Of a stretch of 32,413 nucleotides of DNA, positions 7,406-16,537 are shown piece after piece; the stretch's first letter is position 1, and each line of letters starts with the position of its first letter. Position numbers and translations under genes: made by a program. A model generated the notes under the pieces. It saw nothing but the letters and a program-made list of their open reading frames with translations, searched no databases and was not told where the DNA came from. This stretch comes from Coleofasciculaceae cyanobacterium RL_1_1 (GTDB lineage Bacteria; Cyanobacteriota; Cyanobacteriia; Cyanobacteriales; Geitlerinemataceae): the NCBI GenBank assembly GCA_012033105.1, contig JAAUPN010000019.1, positions 1 to 32,413 of the forward strand, written 5' to 3'.

Positions 7406-10168
7406 ATGGTCAGCAACGCAACCTCTGCCTCCTACGATCCGGCTTACAGCATCCTGCGAGCAGAATCTGAACCCCTTCGTGCGATCTTCTCGCCGCGATC
7501 GATGGCGATCATTGGCGCAAGTGAAACGCCCGGTAGCGTCGGTCAAACGCTGTTACGTAACGCGATTTCTAGCCCGTTTGGTGGCACGGTGTATCCAGTG
7601 AATCCGAAGCGCGAAAGCGTCCTCGGGATCGAAGCCTATCCCAGCATTGGCGCGATCGGTAAGCCGGTGGATCTGGCGCTGATCGCGACTCCGGCGCGGA
7701 CGGTTCCGGGCGTCATTCGCGAATGCGCGGCGGCGGGGGTCAAGGGCGCGATCGTAATTTCGGCAGGATTTAAAGAAGTCGGCGCGGCGGGGGTCGCTCT
7801 AGAACAGGAGGTGCTGGCCGAAGCTCGCAAGGGCAATATGCGGCTGATTGGCCCCAACTGTTTGGGCGTGATGAATCCCCATCTGGGTTTAAATGCAACC
7901 TTTGCCAGCACGATCGCCAATCCCGGCAATGTGGGCTTCATCAGCCAGAGCGGGGCGCTGTGTACCTCGATTTTGGACTGGAGTTTTCGTGAAAATGTTG
8001 GCTTTAGCGCCTTTGTCTCGATCGGCTCGATGCTCGATGTGAACTGGGGCGATTTGATCTACTACCTCGGTGATGATCCCAACACAGACAGCATCGTCAT
8101 GTACATGGAGTCGATCGGCGATGCGCGATCGTTCCTGTCCGCCGCTCGCGAAGTTGCTCTAACCAAGCCGATCGTCGTGATCAAAGCCGGACGCACGGAA
8201 GCTGCGGCCAAGGCCGCCACCTCCCACACCGGAGCCTTAACGGGTAGTGATGACGTACTGGATGCCGCCTTTGAACGCTGCGGCGTCCTGCGGGTGAATA
8301 CGATCGATGACCTCTTCAACATGGCGGAAATTCTCGCCAAACAACCCCGCCCCAAGGGTCGCAAGCTGACGATTCTCACCAATGCTGGAGGCCCCGGCGT
8401 CCTCGCTACCGATGCCCTCACCCGTGATGGCGGCGAACTGGCTCCCCTCAGTGATCAGGTTTTGGCGGATCTCGATGCCTGCCTGCCCCCCCACTGGAGC
8501 CACGGCAACCCGATCGATATTCTGGGTGATGCTGATCCGGCACGCTATGCCGCATCGGTGGCCGCAGCGGCAAACAATCCCCGATAGTGACGGGCTACTG
8601 GTGGTGCTGACACCCCAGTCGATGACCGATCCCACCGCGATCGCTACCGAACTGACCCGCTACGCTGACTCAAAAAAACCCTTGCTCGCAAGCTGGATGG
8701 GTGGCGAAGTGGTCGCCGAGGGTGAGGCGATCCTCAATCAAGCCAATATTTTCACCTTTCCCTATCCCGACACCGCCACCCACGTGTTTAACCTCATGTG
8801 GCGCTACTCCGAAAGTCTCACGGGGCTATACGAAACGCCGCGTATGTTACCGGAGGGTCAGGTCAAGCGGGAACTGGTCACCCAGACGATCGCGGCGATT
8901 CGCAACTCCGGACGGACGTTATTAACCGAATTCGAGGCCAAGCTTGTCTTAGCGGCCTACGATATCCCAACCGTCGAAACCCGCATCGCCACCAGTGAAG
9001 ACGAAGCCGTCGCTGCCGCGAACGATATCGGCTACCCGATCGCCATCAAGATTTACTCAGAAGTCATCACCCATAAAACCGACGTGGGTGGCGTTAAACT
9101 CGACCTACCCAACGGGGAGGCGGTGCGCGAAGCCTATCGCGCGATCGCCGCCTCGGTGCGAGCCAAATTCGGTGAGGAAAATTTCGCTCAAAACTTCGAG
9201 GGCGTCACGGTACAGCCGATGCTGGATCTCTCGGACGGTTATGAGCTGATCGTCGGTAGCAGCATTGATCCGCAGTTTGGCCCCGTGCTGCTGTTTGGTA
9301 CGGGTGGTCAGTTAGTCGAAGTGTTTGAAGACCGAGCGATCGCCTTGCCGCCGCTAAACACGACCCTAGCGCAACGGACGATCGAAAAAACGCGCATCTA
9401 TAAAGCACTGCAAGGCGTGCGTGGACGCGCGGCGATCGACTTCGAAGGCTTACAGCAAATTTTGGTGCGTTTTAGTCAGCTCACCCTCGAACATTGCGCT
9501 ATTAAGGAAATCGACATTAACCCGCTGCTAGTCAAACCGGCCAATAGCGGCACTCAGACGATCGTGGCGCTCGATGCCCGCATCGTCCTCCACGAACCCG
9601 ACATGCCTCGCAGCGCCATGCCCAAGCCTGCGATTCGCCCCTACCCGATGAAATACATCGCCCCGTGGACGACCAAAGGTGGTCACGAGGTCATAATCCG
9701 ACCGATCGTCCCTGAAGATGAGCCGCTAATCGCCGATTTTCATAAAACCCTGTCGGAAGAAAGTGTCTATCAACGCTTTTCCACATGATGAAACTCAGCC
9801 AGCGGGTGTTGCACTCGCGATTAACGCGGATTTGCTTCATTGATTACGATCGCGAGATGGCACTGGTCGCCGAAGGAACCGATCCAGAAACGGGCGATCG
9901 TGAAATTTGGGGCGTCTCGCGTTTGACGAAGTTACACGGGATTGACGCTGCCGAATTCGGTCTTCTGATTAGCGATAAGGCGCAAGGCCAAGGCTTAGGG
10001 GGCGAGTTGCTGTCGCGGATTGTGCAAGTGGGTCGGGATGAGGGGCTTGAGGTGATCGAGGCGGACATTTTGGCGCAAAATCGTGCGATGCAGCATGTGG
10101 CCGAAAAGGTCGGGTTTACGATCGAGCGATCGGCTGCGGATATGGTCAAAGCACGTCTGACGCTGTAG
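7406..10168 (+). CDS. ADP-forming acyl-CoA synthetase fused to GNAT, two frameshifts
   Basis: Three consecutive frames make one protein of about 920 residues. Frame 1 (7406-8587) is the CoA-binding and succinyl-CoA-synthetase-like alpha part: [29 protein letters not shown], and SHTGALTG with the candidate phospho-His274. Frame 2 (about 8583-9788) is the ATP-grasp beta part: [45 protein letters not shown]. Frame 3 (to 10168) is a GNAT acetyltransferase: [20 protein letters not shown]. The joins repair with one C removed from CCCC (8579-8582) and one T added to TTTT (9777-9780), giving the family sequence [12 protein letters not shown]. Known relatives are ADP-forming acetyl-CoA synthetases and Pat-type protein acetyltransferases. 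Pat proteins often lack the active His, so its presence here leaves both activities possible. Confidence 0.88.
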
Positions 10169-10197
10169 CACCCACGGACGATCGAATCGAAACCCCT

Positions 10198-10231
10198 GGT
10201 TCGGCGGAGATCCTCCACTTCGCCGAATACC
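10198..10231. terminator. hairpin between convergent genes
   Basis: GGTTCGGCG (10198-10206) can pair with CGCCGAATACC (10221-10231), with a short inner GAG/CTC pairing. It sits between the stop of the synthetase/GNAT gene and the 3' end of the minus-strand SanA-like gene, as a shared terminator would. There is no good T-tract on either strand, so the call is tentative. Confidence 0.35.
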
Positions 10232-10278
10232 AATCCTCCTAATTAACGTGAGTAAACGTGAGTGTGGGATACGAACCT

Positions 10279-10907
10279 TTAGCGCGTTTGCCACCACGCC
10301 TTAACCGTCGCGATCGCTCACGCAAGCTATATTCCGTCATTGATCGATAACGATAGACCCCCCAATCTCGCACCCCAACCCCGATCGCCTCGATCCCCAA
10401 ACGACGGCAAATATAAACTGCTCGCGGCAAATGATACTCCTGCGTCACCAAGATGGCGCGATCGATGCCAAACTCACGCCGCGCCCGATCGCAGGTCGCG
10501 TACGTATTCAGCCCCCATCGATCCACCGCGATCACCGCAGCGGGAACACCGTGATCGATCGCAAACTGTCGCATCGCGCCCACCTCGTTGTACTCCGGCA
10601 CCCGATTATCGCCGGACATCAACAGCCGATCCACCTTGCCCAACTGATACAGCACCACCCCTGCCCGCACGCGATCGGCCAACATTGGCGTCGGTGTACC
10701 ATCCGCCCAAACCCCCGCCCCAAAGACGATCGCCACCGGATACACCGAAGCTTTGTCCGGTGTATTCACGCGATACTGCCGCGTCACATACCGCACATAC
10801 GCACCACAGCCCAAAATCACGATCACTGTGAGAACCAGTCCCCCACTGATGTATCCCGCCAGTGACATCCACCCATGCATCAAGAATTGGTTCAAGAGTC
10901 GGTTCAT
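10279..10907 (-). CDS. SanA/YdcF/ElyC-like DUF218 protein, frameshift near the end
   Basis: One N-terminal membrane helix (LVLTVIVILGCGAYV, about 24-39) is followed by a DUF218 domain outside or at the membrane: AIVFGAGVWADGTPTPMLADR, LLMSGDNRVPEYNE, VDRWGLNTYATCDRAR, ILVTQEYHLPRAVYI. This fits SanA-type proteins, known for roles in envelope integrity and vancomycin sensitivity; the biochemical reaction is not well defined. As read, the frame runs on to 10239 with an Arg/Lys-rich tail unlike the family. Doubling one G (the C at 10317 on the + strand) gives LREAIATVKAWWQTR and a stop at 10279, the usual SanA ending. I therefore give the repaired span, about 209 residues. Confidence 0.82.
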
Positions 10908-11026
10908 TTGTGGGAGTTCGTTAGATTCAACTCAAGCACGTCGATTTACGTGTTGATTCACCCATCGATTCACACGTCGATCCAAAGAACTAACCGACGG
11001 GAAAACATCACCCGCGATCGCTCGGT

Positions 11027-11569
11027 CTAGCGGCTGGCGAGGATGCGATCGCGCTTGGCAAAGGCAGCATCATCAAGCTGAATGTTGATGGTGTTGTCTT
11101 CAGTACTCGATAACGCCCGTACGGCACGGCCTAAATAGAGCGCTTCGGAGGTCTTGTCATTGGGATGAACGATCGTTCGCGCCCGGATTTCCAACTCACG
11201 ACCGGCACGACCATAGGTGGTTTTATTCAAGACAACTTGCTGTAATGTTGCTTCGACTGCCGCCGGTGTCGTATCCGGAGCAACGGCGATCGTCATCCGC
11301 GATCCCCCATTGTCAAACACGAGCTTATAGGAGGTTGCCCCCGAAACGATCGTTGGCGTAAATGGAACAATACTCAGCGCGAAGAGCCCCCCGGTCAGAA
11401 CCAGCGTAAAACTCGTGACACCGACGAGACGATAGCGAAAACCCCACTTAAAAACGAACGCAAGGATCGTTAAAACGGCGAAAACTCCGGCAAGTTCGAG
11501 GGTGTACTGGGTCGCGATCGCAAAATCGGCAGTACTAAATAGGCTTGATGTGGTTTCAACGTCGTTCAT
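11027..11569 (-). CDS. ycf51: Ycf51 family protein (DUF2518)
   Basis: The 180-residue protein has two membrane helices near the N-terminus (LELAGVFAVLTILAFVFKWG and VGVTSFTLVLTGGLFALS) and a C-terminal soluble domain with YKLVFDNGGSRMTIAV and RELEIRARTIVHP. This layout matches the Ycf51 family of cyanobacteria and red-lineage plastids, whose function is unknown. The start ATG at 11569 is clear. It is divergent from the RHH-ycf46-ycf35 unit and shares the 350-base upstream region with it. It lies about 120 bases upstream of the SanA-like gene on the same strand. Confidence 0.85.
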   Translation of the reverse strand: MNDVETTSSLFSTADFAIATQYTLELAGVFAVLTILAFVFKWGFRYRLVGVTSFTLVLTGGLFALSIVPFTPTIVSGATSYKLVFDNGGSRMTIAVAPDTTPAAVEATLQQVVLNKTTYGRAGRELEIRARTIVHPNDKTSEALYLGRAVRALSSTEDNTINIQLDDAAFAKRDRILASR

Positions 11570-11832
11570 GAATACGATTAGAGCAGCTTGTTAAAGATAG
11601 TTTGTAAACCAGTTTGACGACGATCCATCTATCGCGCCAACCCGAGCCATCCACATTCTCACCTGAAACGGGACATCATCGGTACACTCACCGCCTAAAC
11701 CTCCCCAATCCGTAAATTCACCTCAGGTCACGCATACCCAGCACATAGCCCACACATAGCCAACCTTCGAGCCATACAAACCCGCAGCCCTTCCCTCCGT
11801 AATCCCACTTATGTAAACAAACGTTACAAAAA

Positions 11833-11864
11833 AAGCGTCATAACGCTATTCTGTCTTGACGCTT
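11833..11864 (+). promoter_or_regulatory. inverted repeats overlapping the -35 box (likely operator)
   Basis: AAGCGTCA (11833-11840) is repeated inverted as TGACGCTT (11857-11864). The left arm also pairs with a nearer ACGCT (11843-11847), giving the palindrome AGCGT-N4-ACGCT. The right arm covers most of the -35 hexamer, so a bound protein would block the promoter. The first gene downstream encodes a ribbon-helix-helix protein, a family that commonly binds short inverted repeats and represses its own promoter. Autoregulation is my inference. Confidence 0.6.
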
Positions 11865-11884
11865 CCGTGTAGGATCGTTATATT
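11856..11884 (+). promoter_or_regulatory. sigma-70-type promoter of the RHH-ycf46 unit
   Basis: TTGACG (11856-11861) and TATATT (11879-11884) are separated by exactly 17 bases, close to the consensus for the group 1 sigma factor. A transcript would start near 11891, about 30 bases before ATG 11921. An A-run at 11828-11834 lies upstream. Confidence 0.75.
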
Positions 11885-11920
11885 CAAGTTCATACAGGGG
11901 TCGAAACACCCAAAAAACGT

Positions 11921-12265
11921 ATGCAAGACAAACAAAAGGTCACGTTATATCTGTCTCCTGATCTGCATCGCAATCTTAAGATTCGCGCGGCGATCAACGG
12001 TGAACCCATGTCCTCACTCGCAGAACGTGCCTTACTCTTTTACTTAGAGCATCCCGAGGCGATCGCGGACATCGAAGCTTCGATCGGTCAGAACCATAGA
12101 CTCTATCACTGCCCCGATTGTGCAACCCCCGTTGTGGTTCGTGATGGTGATCTGGTCTCAGTCACCAGCGTGTCAAGTCTGCTCGAAGACGAGGCGGCTG
12201 ACGAGCTGAAGATCAGCCCTCAGGTTGATCGATCCGCCGGTGAAGGTAACCTCGTTACCTGCTAG
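11921..12265 (+). CDS. ribbon-helix-helix protein with zinc-ribbon-like tail
   Basis: The 114-residue protein opens with an RHH (CopG/Arc-like) segment: QKVTLYLSPDLHRNLKIRAAINGEPMSSLAERALLF is read here in parts as a beta strand (KVTLYLS) and two helices. A short region with CPDC (residues about 63-66) and VVVRDGDLV follows, resembling half of a zinc ribbon. The tail is acidic. It lies directly upstream of ycf46. I recall a similar small gene, slr0373, ahead of the ycf46 homologue slr0374 in Synechocystis, in an operon described as stress-responsive; that match is from memory. It is probably a DNA-binding regulator, and its targets are unknown. Confidence 0.8.
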   Translation: MQDKQKVTLYLSPDLHRNLKIRAAINGEPMSSLAERALLFYLEHPEAIADIEASIGQNHRLYHCPDCATPVVVRDGDLVSVTSVSSLLEDEAADELKISPQVDRSAGEGNLVTC

Positions 12266-12389
12266 TTAGAAAAGGTCACACCTTAATCTAGCTCTGGGGT
12301 TAACCAACGTTCTTGACCCTAGCAACTGATTCCTCGACTTTTCAGGCTCTATGTAGTCCCTTGCCGTCCTCCGTACGTAGGTCAATCCC

Positions 12390-13901
12390 ATGAGAGAAGA
12401 GCTAAATATTCTCATCCAAGCTCAATATCCCCTGATTTACCTCGTAACTTTTGAGGAGGAACGGGCAGAGCAATCGATCGTGATCCTAGCAAAGTCGTTG
12501 CCATCGCTTCCACGGGTATTTTCCTGGACGGTGACCAAAGGACTGAGCGAAGTCAACGAAGCCTCGGGTGGTAGTCCACACAATACGATTTCCCCAGAGG
12601 CGGCACTGGATTGGGTTGTGCGCCACAAGGGTTCTGGCATCTACATCTTCAAAGACCTACACCCTTTCCTGGATAACCCCAGTGTGACCCGCTCTCTGCG
12701 GGATGCAGTAGCTTACTTTAAGGGCAGCGATAAATCGATCATTCTGATGTCGCCGGTGCAGAATATCCCTACGGAGATGGAGAAAGAGGTCGTTGTGCTT
12801 GACTTCGATCTGCCGGATATGGGTGAGCTTAACCGGGTGCTGAATACCCAGTTGCTCGATAGCAGTAGCCCACGACCGACTCCGAGTGCGCGTGAAAAGC
12901 TGCTAACGGCGACGTTAGGTTTAACGAAAGATGAAGCCGAGAAGGTGTATCGCAAAGCCTGCGTTAAAGCCGGTCAGTTGACCGAAGCAGAAGTTGAGAT
13001 TGTTCTCTCGGAAAAGAAGCAACTCATCAAGCGCAACGGCATTTTGGAGTACATCGAGGAAGACGAAACGATCGACTCGATCGGCGGTCTCGAAGAACTG
13101 AAGCATTGGCTATTTCAGCGATCGGGTGCCTTTACCGAAAAAGCGCGGGAGTATGGCCTCCCCCAGCCCAAGGGAATGCTCATTCTTGGAGTTCCGGGCT
13201 GCGGTAAATCGCTAATCGCCAAAACGACCTCGCGTCTGTGGGGGTTGCCGCTGCTACGTCTCGATATTGGCCGTGTCTATGATGGCTCCACGGTTGGGCG
13301 ATCGGAAGCCAATCTACGCAATGCACTGAAAACCGCCGAGTCGATTTCGCCCGCAATTCTATTTATCGACGAGCTCGACAAAGCCTTTGCGGGTGGTGCA
13401 GGATCAGCGGATTCCGATGGTGGAACTTCTAGCCGAATCTTCGGCTCATTCCTAACCTGGATGCAGGAAAAGACCTCGCCCGTGTTCGTCATGGCAACGG
13501 CCAACCGCGTCGATCGCCTCCCCGGCGAATTCCTCCGTAAAGGTCGCTTCGATGAAATCTTCTTCGTGGATCTGCCCAACGTTGACGAGCGCGAAGACAT
13601 CTACCGAATTCACCTCGAAAAGCGTCGCCCACAGATCGATCGCTTTAATCTCAACCAGCTCGCGAAAGTCTCCGAGGGCTTCTCCGGAGCTGAGATCGAA
13701 CAAGCGATCGTCGCCGCGATGTACGAAGCCTTTGCCCAAAATCGCGAATTCACCCAGCTCGATATCATCGCCGCCGTCAAATCGACGTTGCCGCTCTCCA
13801 AGACGATGACCGAGCAGGTGACAGCACTGCGAGACTGGGCGCGACAGCGAGCGCGACCCGCCGCGTCTTCCATGGCTGACTACCAGCGCATGGAATCCTA
13901 A
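12390..13901 (+). CDS. ycf46: Ycf46 AAA+ ATPase
   Basis: The 503-residue protein has an N-terminal domain of about 220 residues (starting MREELNILIQAQYPLIYLVT) and a C-terminal AAA+ ATPase. Walker A is GVPGCGKS (267-274), Walker B is LFIDELDK (324-331), sensor 1 is ATANRVDRLP (from 369), and the arginine-finger block is RKGRFDE (383-389). The lid domain has SEGFSGAEIEQAI. All ATPase residues are present. Family knowledge: Ycf46 occurs in cyanobacteria and some plastids and has been tied to stress and inorganic-carbon responses, but its substrate is not settled. It follows the RHH gene by 124 bases and precedes ycf35. Confidence 0.95.
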   Translation: MREELNILIQAQYPLIYLVTFEEERAEQSIVILAKSLPSLPRVFSWTVTKGLSEVNEASGGSPHNTISPEAALDWVVRHKGSGIYIFKDLHPFLDNPSVTRSLRDAVAYFKGSDKSIILMSPVQNIPTEMEKEVVVLDFDLPDMGELNRVLNTQLLDSSSPRPTPSAREKLLTATLGLTKDEAEKVYRKACVKAGQLTEAEVEIVLSEKKQLIKRNGILEYIEEDETIDSIGGLEELKHWLFQRSGAFTEKAREYGLPQPKGMLILGVPGCGKSLIAKTTSRLWGLPLLRLDIGRVYDGSTVGRSEANLRNALKTAESISPAILFIDELDKAFAGGAGSADSDGGTSSRIFGSFLTWMQEKTSPVFVMATANRVDRLPGEFLRKGRFDEIFFVDLPNVDEREDIYRIHLEKRRPQIDRFNLNQLAKVSEGFSGAEIEQAIVAAMYEAFAQNREFTQLDIIAAVKSTLPLSKTMTEQVTALRDWARQRARPAASSMADYQRMES

Positions 13902-13904
13902 AAG

Positions 13905-13951
13905 CTTTCCCGTCCGATCGCTACTCTCAACACACGATCGAGCGGGCAAAG
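13905..13951 (+). other. imperfect hairpin between ycf46 and ycf35
   Basis: CTTTCCCGTCCGATCG (13905-13920) and CGATCGAGCGGGCAAAG (13935-13951) can form a long stem with one or two mismatches. There is no T-tract, so it looks more like a processing or mRNA-stability element than a terminator. It might help set different levels of Ycf46 and Ycf35. Confidence 0.4.
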
Positions 13952-14059
13952 GTTAGCTCACCGGCTTCACCACCCGAGCTAACAGCCCGTGCCTTCCCGG
14001 CACTTATAACCAAACCAAACACACCAAGCACGTTTGCAATCCCCTAGGAGGAATCCCTC

Positions 14060-14412
14060 ATGTCTCACTTCAGCACCCTGCGCACCAAAATCACCGACGC
14101 CACCGTTCTCAAATCCGCTCTGAGCGATCTCGGCATCCAGACCAAGACCGAAGCTGACATTCGTGGCTACAACGGCCAGCGTGTTCGTGCCGACATCGTC
14201 GCTGTCCTCGAAGGCGACTATGACCTCGGTTGGTCGCGCAACAGCGATGGCTCCTTCGACCTGATCGCAGACCTCTGGGGCGTCGCGAAAAAGCACACCA
14301 AACGGAACTGATCAACTCGATTAATCAGAAATACGCAGTTAACAAAACCCTAGCGGAAGTTCGCCGCCCCGGCCTGCAAAATGCCAATGTCAAGCTGGTC
14401 GTCCAAAAATAA
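14060..14412 (+). CDS. ycf35: Ycf35 (DUF1257) protein, frameshift
   Basis: The first frame (14060-14311) reads MSHFSTLRTKITDATVLKSA through FDLIADLWGVAKKH and then stops. The other frame continues QTELINSINQKYAVNKTLAE to VKLVVQK and ends at 14412. Adding one A in CACACC (14294-14299) gives KKHNQTELINSINQKYA, the standard DUF1257 sequence, and a protein of about 117 residues, the usual family size. A strong Shine-Dalgarno, AGGAGGAA at 14046-14053, fixes the start. A perfect terminator follows. Ycf35 is conserved in cyanobacteria and plastids; its function is not established. The indel is probably an error. Confidence 0.88.
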
Positions 14413-14453
14413 CATCGGTTTCTGCGCGTTCCTATCCTTCCCCTAACAACCTC

Positions 14454-14489
14454 AAAAGCTAGTTTCTTCTTGTAAGAAACTAGCTTTTT
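14454..14489 (+). terminator. Rho-independent terminator after ycf35
   Basis: A perfect 15-bp stem, AAAAGCTAGTTTCTT (14454-14468) with AAGAAACTAGCTTTT (14474-14488), and a 5-base loop, ending in a T-run. It lies 42 bases after the ycf35 stop and closes the RHH-ycf46-ycf35 unit. The A-run on the other side would also allow it to terminate the convergent orphan gene at 14616. Confidence 0.92.
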
Positions 14490-14615
14490 CTATACTTTCT
14501 ATTGATTCGCTTGAAGGATGCAATCAAGCATTTTTGAGGTTGTAAGTGTTTGAGCTTGTTCAGCAGAAACTGATCGTCTGAAAACTATAGTCTTAAGAAT
14601 GCTATGAAATGACGG

Positions 14616-15077
14616 CTAGCAATTTCTACGTTCAATATCGCGTAAACAGTCTGCGTAATAACTCACGACTTCCACGCGAACCCAGCTATTGTTATCCATC
14701 GCATCTAGGAGATCGCGTAATCGAGGTTCTTCTGCCAGTAAAGGGCGTAGGGTTTCGCGGTCTTCAATTAATTGCCGTGCTAGCTCGATCGTGGCTCGAA
14801 AATCGTCGCAGTTATTGCAGTAGCCATCCCGATCAGACCCTACTTGACACCAGGCGAGGCGAACGACCCACCGACTCAATCCCGGAATTTGCCACACCCA
14901 ATAGGATTTGAGCAGAGACTTCAACAAACGACTGCGGGTACTCAAAAGTTGCCATGTTTGTTGAACCAGAGAATCAGCACCGTCAGAAATACAAAGCGAG
15001 GACGTAGAAGCAACCATAGACTCACTCAAAAACCGGAATCGAAGCGGATCGCACCGTTGGCGATCGGTAAGGCTCAC
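14616..15077 (-). CDS. hypothetical protein with CxxC motif
   Basis: No family recognised. The frame has 153 residues; ATG at residue 21 (position 15017, MVASTSSLCISDG) is a plausible alternative start. Visible features are a basic, Trp-rich middle (SLLKSYWVWQIPGLSRWVVR), a CNNC motif around residue 87, and a charged helical part (ATIELARQLIEDRETLRPLL). The C-terminus is helical (VEVVSYYADCLRDIERRN). There is no clear signal peptide. It is convergent with ycf35 and separated from gshB by about 400 bases, so it stands alone. Confidence 0.5.
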   Translation of the reverse strand: MSLTDRQRCDPLRFRFLSESMVASTSSLCISDGADSLVQQTWQLLSTRSRLLKSLLKSYWVWQIPGLSRWVVRLAWCQVGSDRDGYCNNCDDFRATIELARQLIEDRETLRPLLAEEPRLRDLLDAMDNNSWVRVEVVSYYADCLRDIERRNC

Positions 15078-15483
15078 CTGCTAAACCCTAGATTACGATC
15101 AATTTTACGGGAATGATACGGAGAGCGCTTCAGTATATCCTAGTTAATTGCGGAATGTATGCGTTTAACGAAAAGATAGTGGTGTCTCCGGGCTAGAATC
15201 GTAAAATCGAGACGTCAAGGGGTTTAGAGCTATAAAAGTTCCGGATTAACGCACCCTTAGAGATCAGGTTTGACTTCAGCATACACTCACGGATCAAACC
15301 GAATTTTCAATAGCGAGGCCATCAGCAGATCAGGCAATTATGCGCAGACGGCGATCGCTCTCTTGCTTGAATGGTTCACAAGATGTCTTGTCTCTGTCGG
15401 TCAACACTCACAAATCCACGTAAATTCACAGAAAAATGGTGTTTGGGTTACGAGAATCGACCTAAACGTCAAAATATGGCGAC
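15078..15483. other. intergenic region, no gene supported
   Basis: About 400 bases between the orphan gene and the 3' end of gshB. One GCGATCGC lies at 15351-15358. An open frame at 15270-15545 overlaps gshB antisense and shows no protein features. No hairpin terminator for gshB and no RNA gene could be identified. Confidence 0.5.
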
Positions 15484-16470
15484 TTAAGCTGGGTGATCAG
15501 GACAGTGGGCTTCAACCCAGGCAATCGTCTGGTCACCGAGGCTGACGCGATCGAGGCGATCGATCTCGCGGATACCGGTGGGACTCGTCACGTTAATCTC
15601 AGTGATGTAACCGCCAATCACGTCCAAGCCAACGAAGTAGAGGCCGTCGCGCTGCAGGATCGGCGCGATCGTCTGGCACATTTGGCGCTCGTGGTCGGTG
15701 ATCTCTGCTTTGGCGACGCGACCCCCAACGGCCATGTTGCCGCGAAACTCGTTACCGGTGGGGATGCGATTCACCGCACCGATCGGCTCGCCGTTGAGCA
15801 AAATAATTCGCTTATCGCCATCTTTGGCGGCGGGTAAAAATTGCTGCACCATCACGGGCAGTTGGCCGCTCTGGGTGCTGATTTCAACCATCGAGTTAAA
15901 GTTGCGATCGCCGTCTTCCAAAAATAAAATCCCAGCACCGGCCATACCCCCGATCGGCTTGAGGACGGCGCGACCTTGCTGGGCGACAAATTGACGAATC
16001 ACGTCTTTATCGGCAGAGACGATCGTTGTGGGCATCAATTCCGTAAACTGAAGGCCGTACATTTTCTCGTTGGCCTGACGGAGACCGGCGGGACGGTTAA
16101 CGACCAGAGTTTTGCTCGGATCGATGGAGTCGAGAATGTAGGTGGCGTAGAGGTAGGGCGTATTGACCGGCGGATCGGGACGCATAAACACCGCGTCCAT
16201 CGTGTCCAAATCCACCACGCTGGCGGCGTCGGTGTATTCAAACCATTCGCGTACCGCCAACCATCGATCGCCCGCCTCATTCAAGGTTACAGGCGTGAAA
16301 CGCACGGGACGCACGGCGGCGAACGCACGACCGGCGGTCACTCCGAGGGATGCCGCCTGGGCGACGTAGACCGCATGACCGCGAGCTTGGGCGGCTTCCA
16401 TCAGGGCAACGGTGCTATCGTGGCCGGGATCGAGGCGATCGAGCGGGTCGAGGATGAACGTAAATTTCAC
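15484..16470 (-). CDS. gshB: glutathione synthetase
   Basis: It joins gamma-glutamylcysteine and glycine with ATP to make glutathione in the cytoplasm. The 328-residue length is normal. The N-terminal domain opens MKFTFILDPLDRLDPGHDST, the bacterial GshB start. FMRPDPPVNTPYLYATYILD is the substrate-domain motif. The ATP-grasp part shows LKPIGGMAGAGILFLE, PVMVQQFLPAAKDGDKRIIL, and the metal-binding FVGLDVIGGYITEINVTSPT. The frame is intact from ATG 16470. It follows the ABC permease on the same strand by 67 bases. Many cyanobacteria keep a glutaredoxin gene beside gshB; here that place is taken by the permease. Confidence 0.97.
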   Translation of the reverse strand: MKFTFILDPLDRLDPGHDSTVALMEAAQARGHAVYVAQAASLGVTAGRAFAAVRPVRFTPVTLNEAGDRWLAVREWFEYTDAASVVDLDTMDAVFMRPDPPVNTPYLYATYILDSIDPSKTLVVNRPAGLRQANEKMYGLQFTELMPTTIVSADKDVIRQFVAQQGRAVLKPIGGMAGAGILFLEDGDRNFNSMVEISTQSGQLPVMVQQFLPAAKDGDKRIILLNGEPIGAVNRIPTGNEFRGNMAVGGRVAKAEITDHERQMCQTIAPILQRDGLYFVGLDVIGGYITEINVTSPTGIREIDRLDRVSLGDQTIAWVEAHCPDHPA

Positions 16471-16537
16471 AGCAAGCCTAGGGGCGAAGAACAGCGGGAA
16501 AACCCGTGGTCATTATCCGTCAAATCTCGGGGTGCGT

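Larger units (their letters stand above)
11570..11920. other. divergent intergenic/promoter region
   Basis: Between ycf51 and the RHH gene. The half next to ycf51 shows nothing beyond a short near-direct repeat (AGCACATAGCC / CACACATAGCC around 11740-11761). The half next to the RHH gene carries the promoter and inverted repeats listed separately, plus TGTAA-N7-TTACA at 11812-11828. Confidence 0.55.

Noticed and set aside
10340-10865. Long plus-strand frames antisense to the SanA-like gene
   Set aside because: Pro/Arg/His-rich composition is typical of antisense reading of GC-rich cyanobacterial genes with many CGATCG motifs.
11812-11828. NtcA-like site upstream of the RHH gene (GTA...TAC)
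   Set aside because: The spacing between GTA and TAC is nine bases, not the eight of NtcA sites.
13452-13949. 165-residue frame antisense to the end of ycf46
   Set aside because: It is the mirror of the Ycf46 coding sequence, whose motifs are unambiguous.
15270-15545. 91-residue plus-strand frame running into gshB antisense
   Set aside because: No family features and it overlaps the well-supported gshB 3' end.
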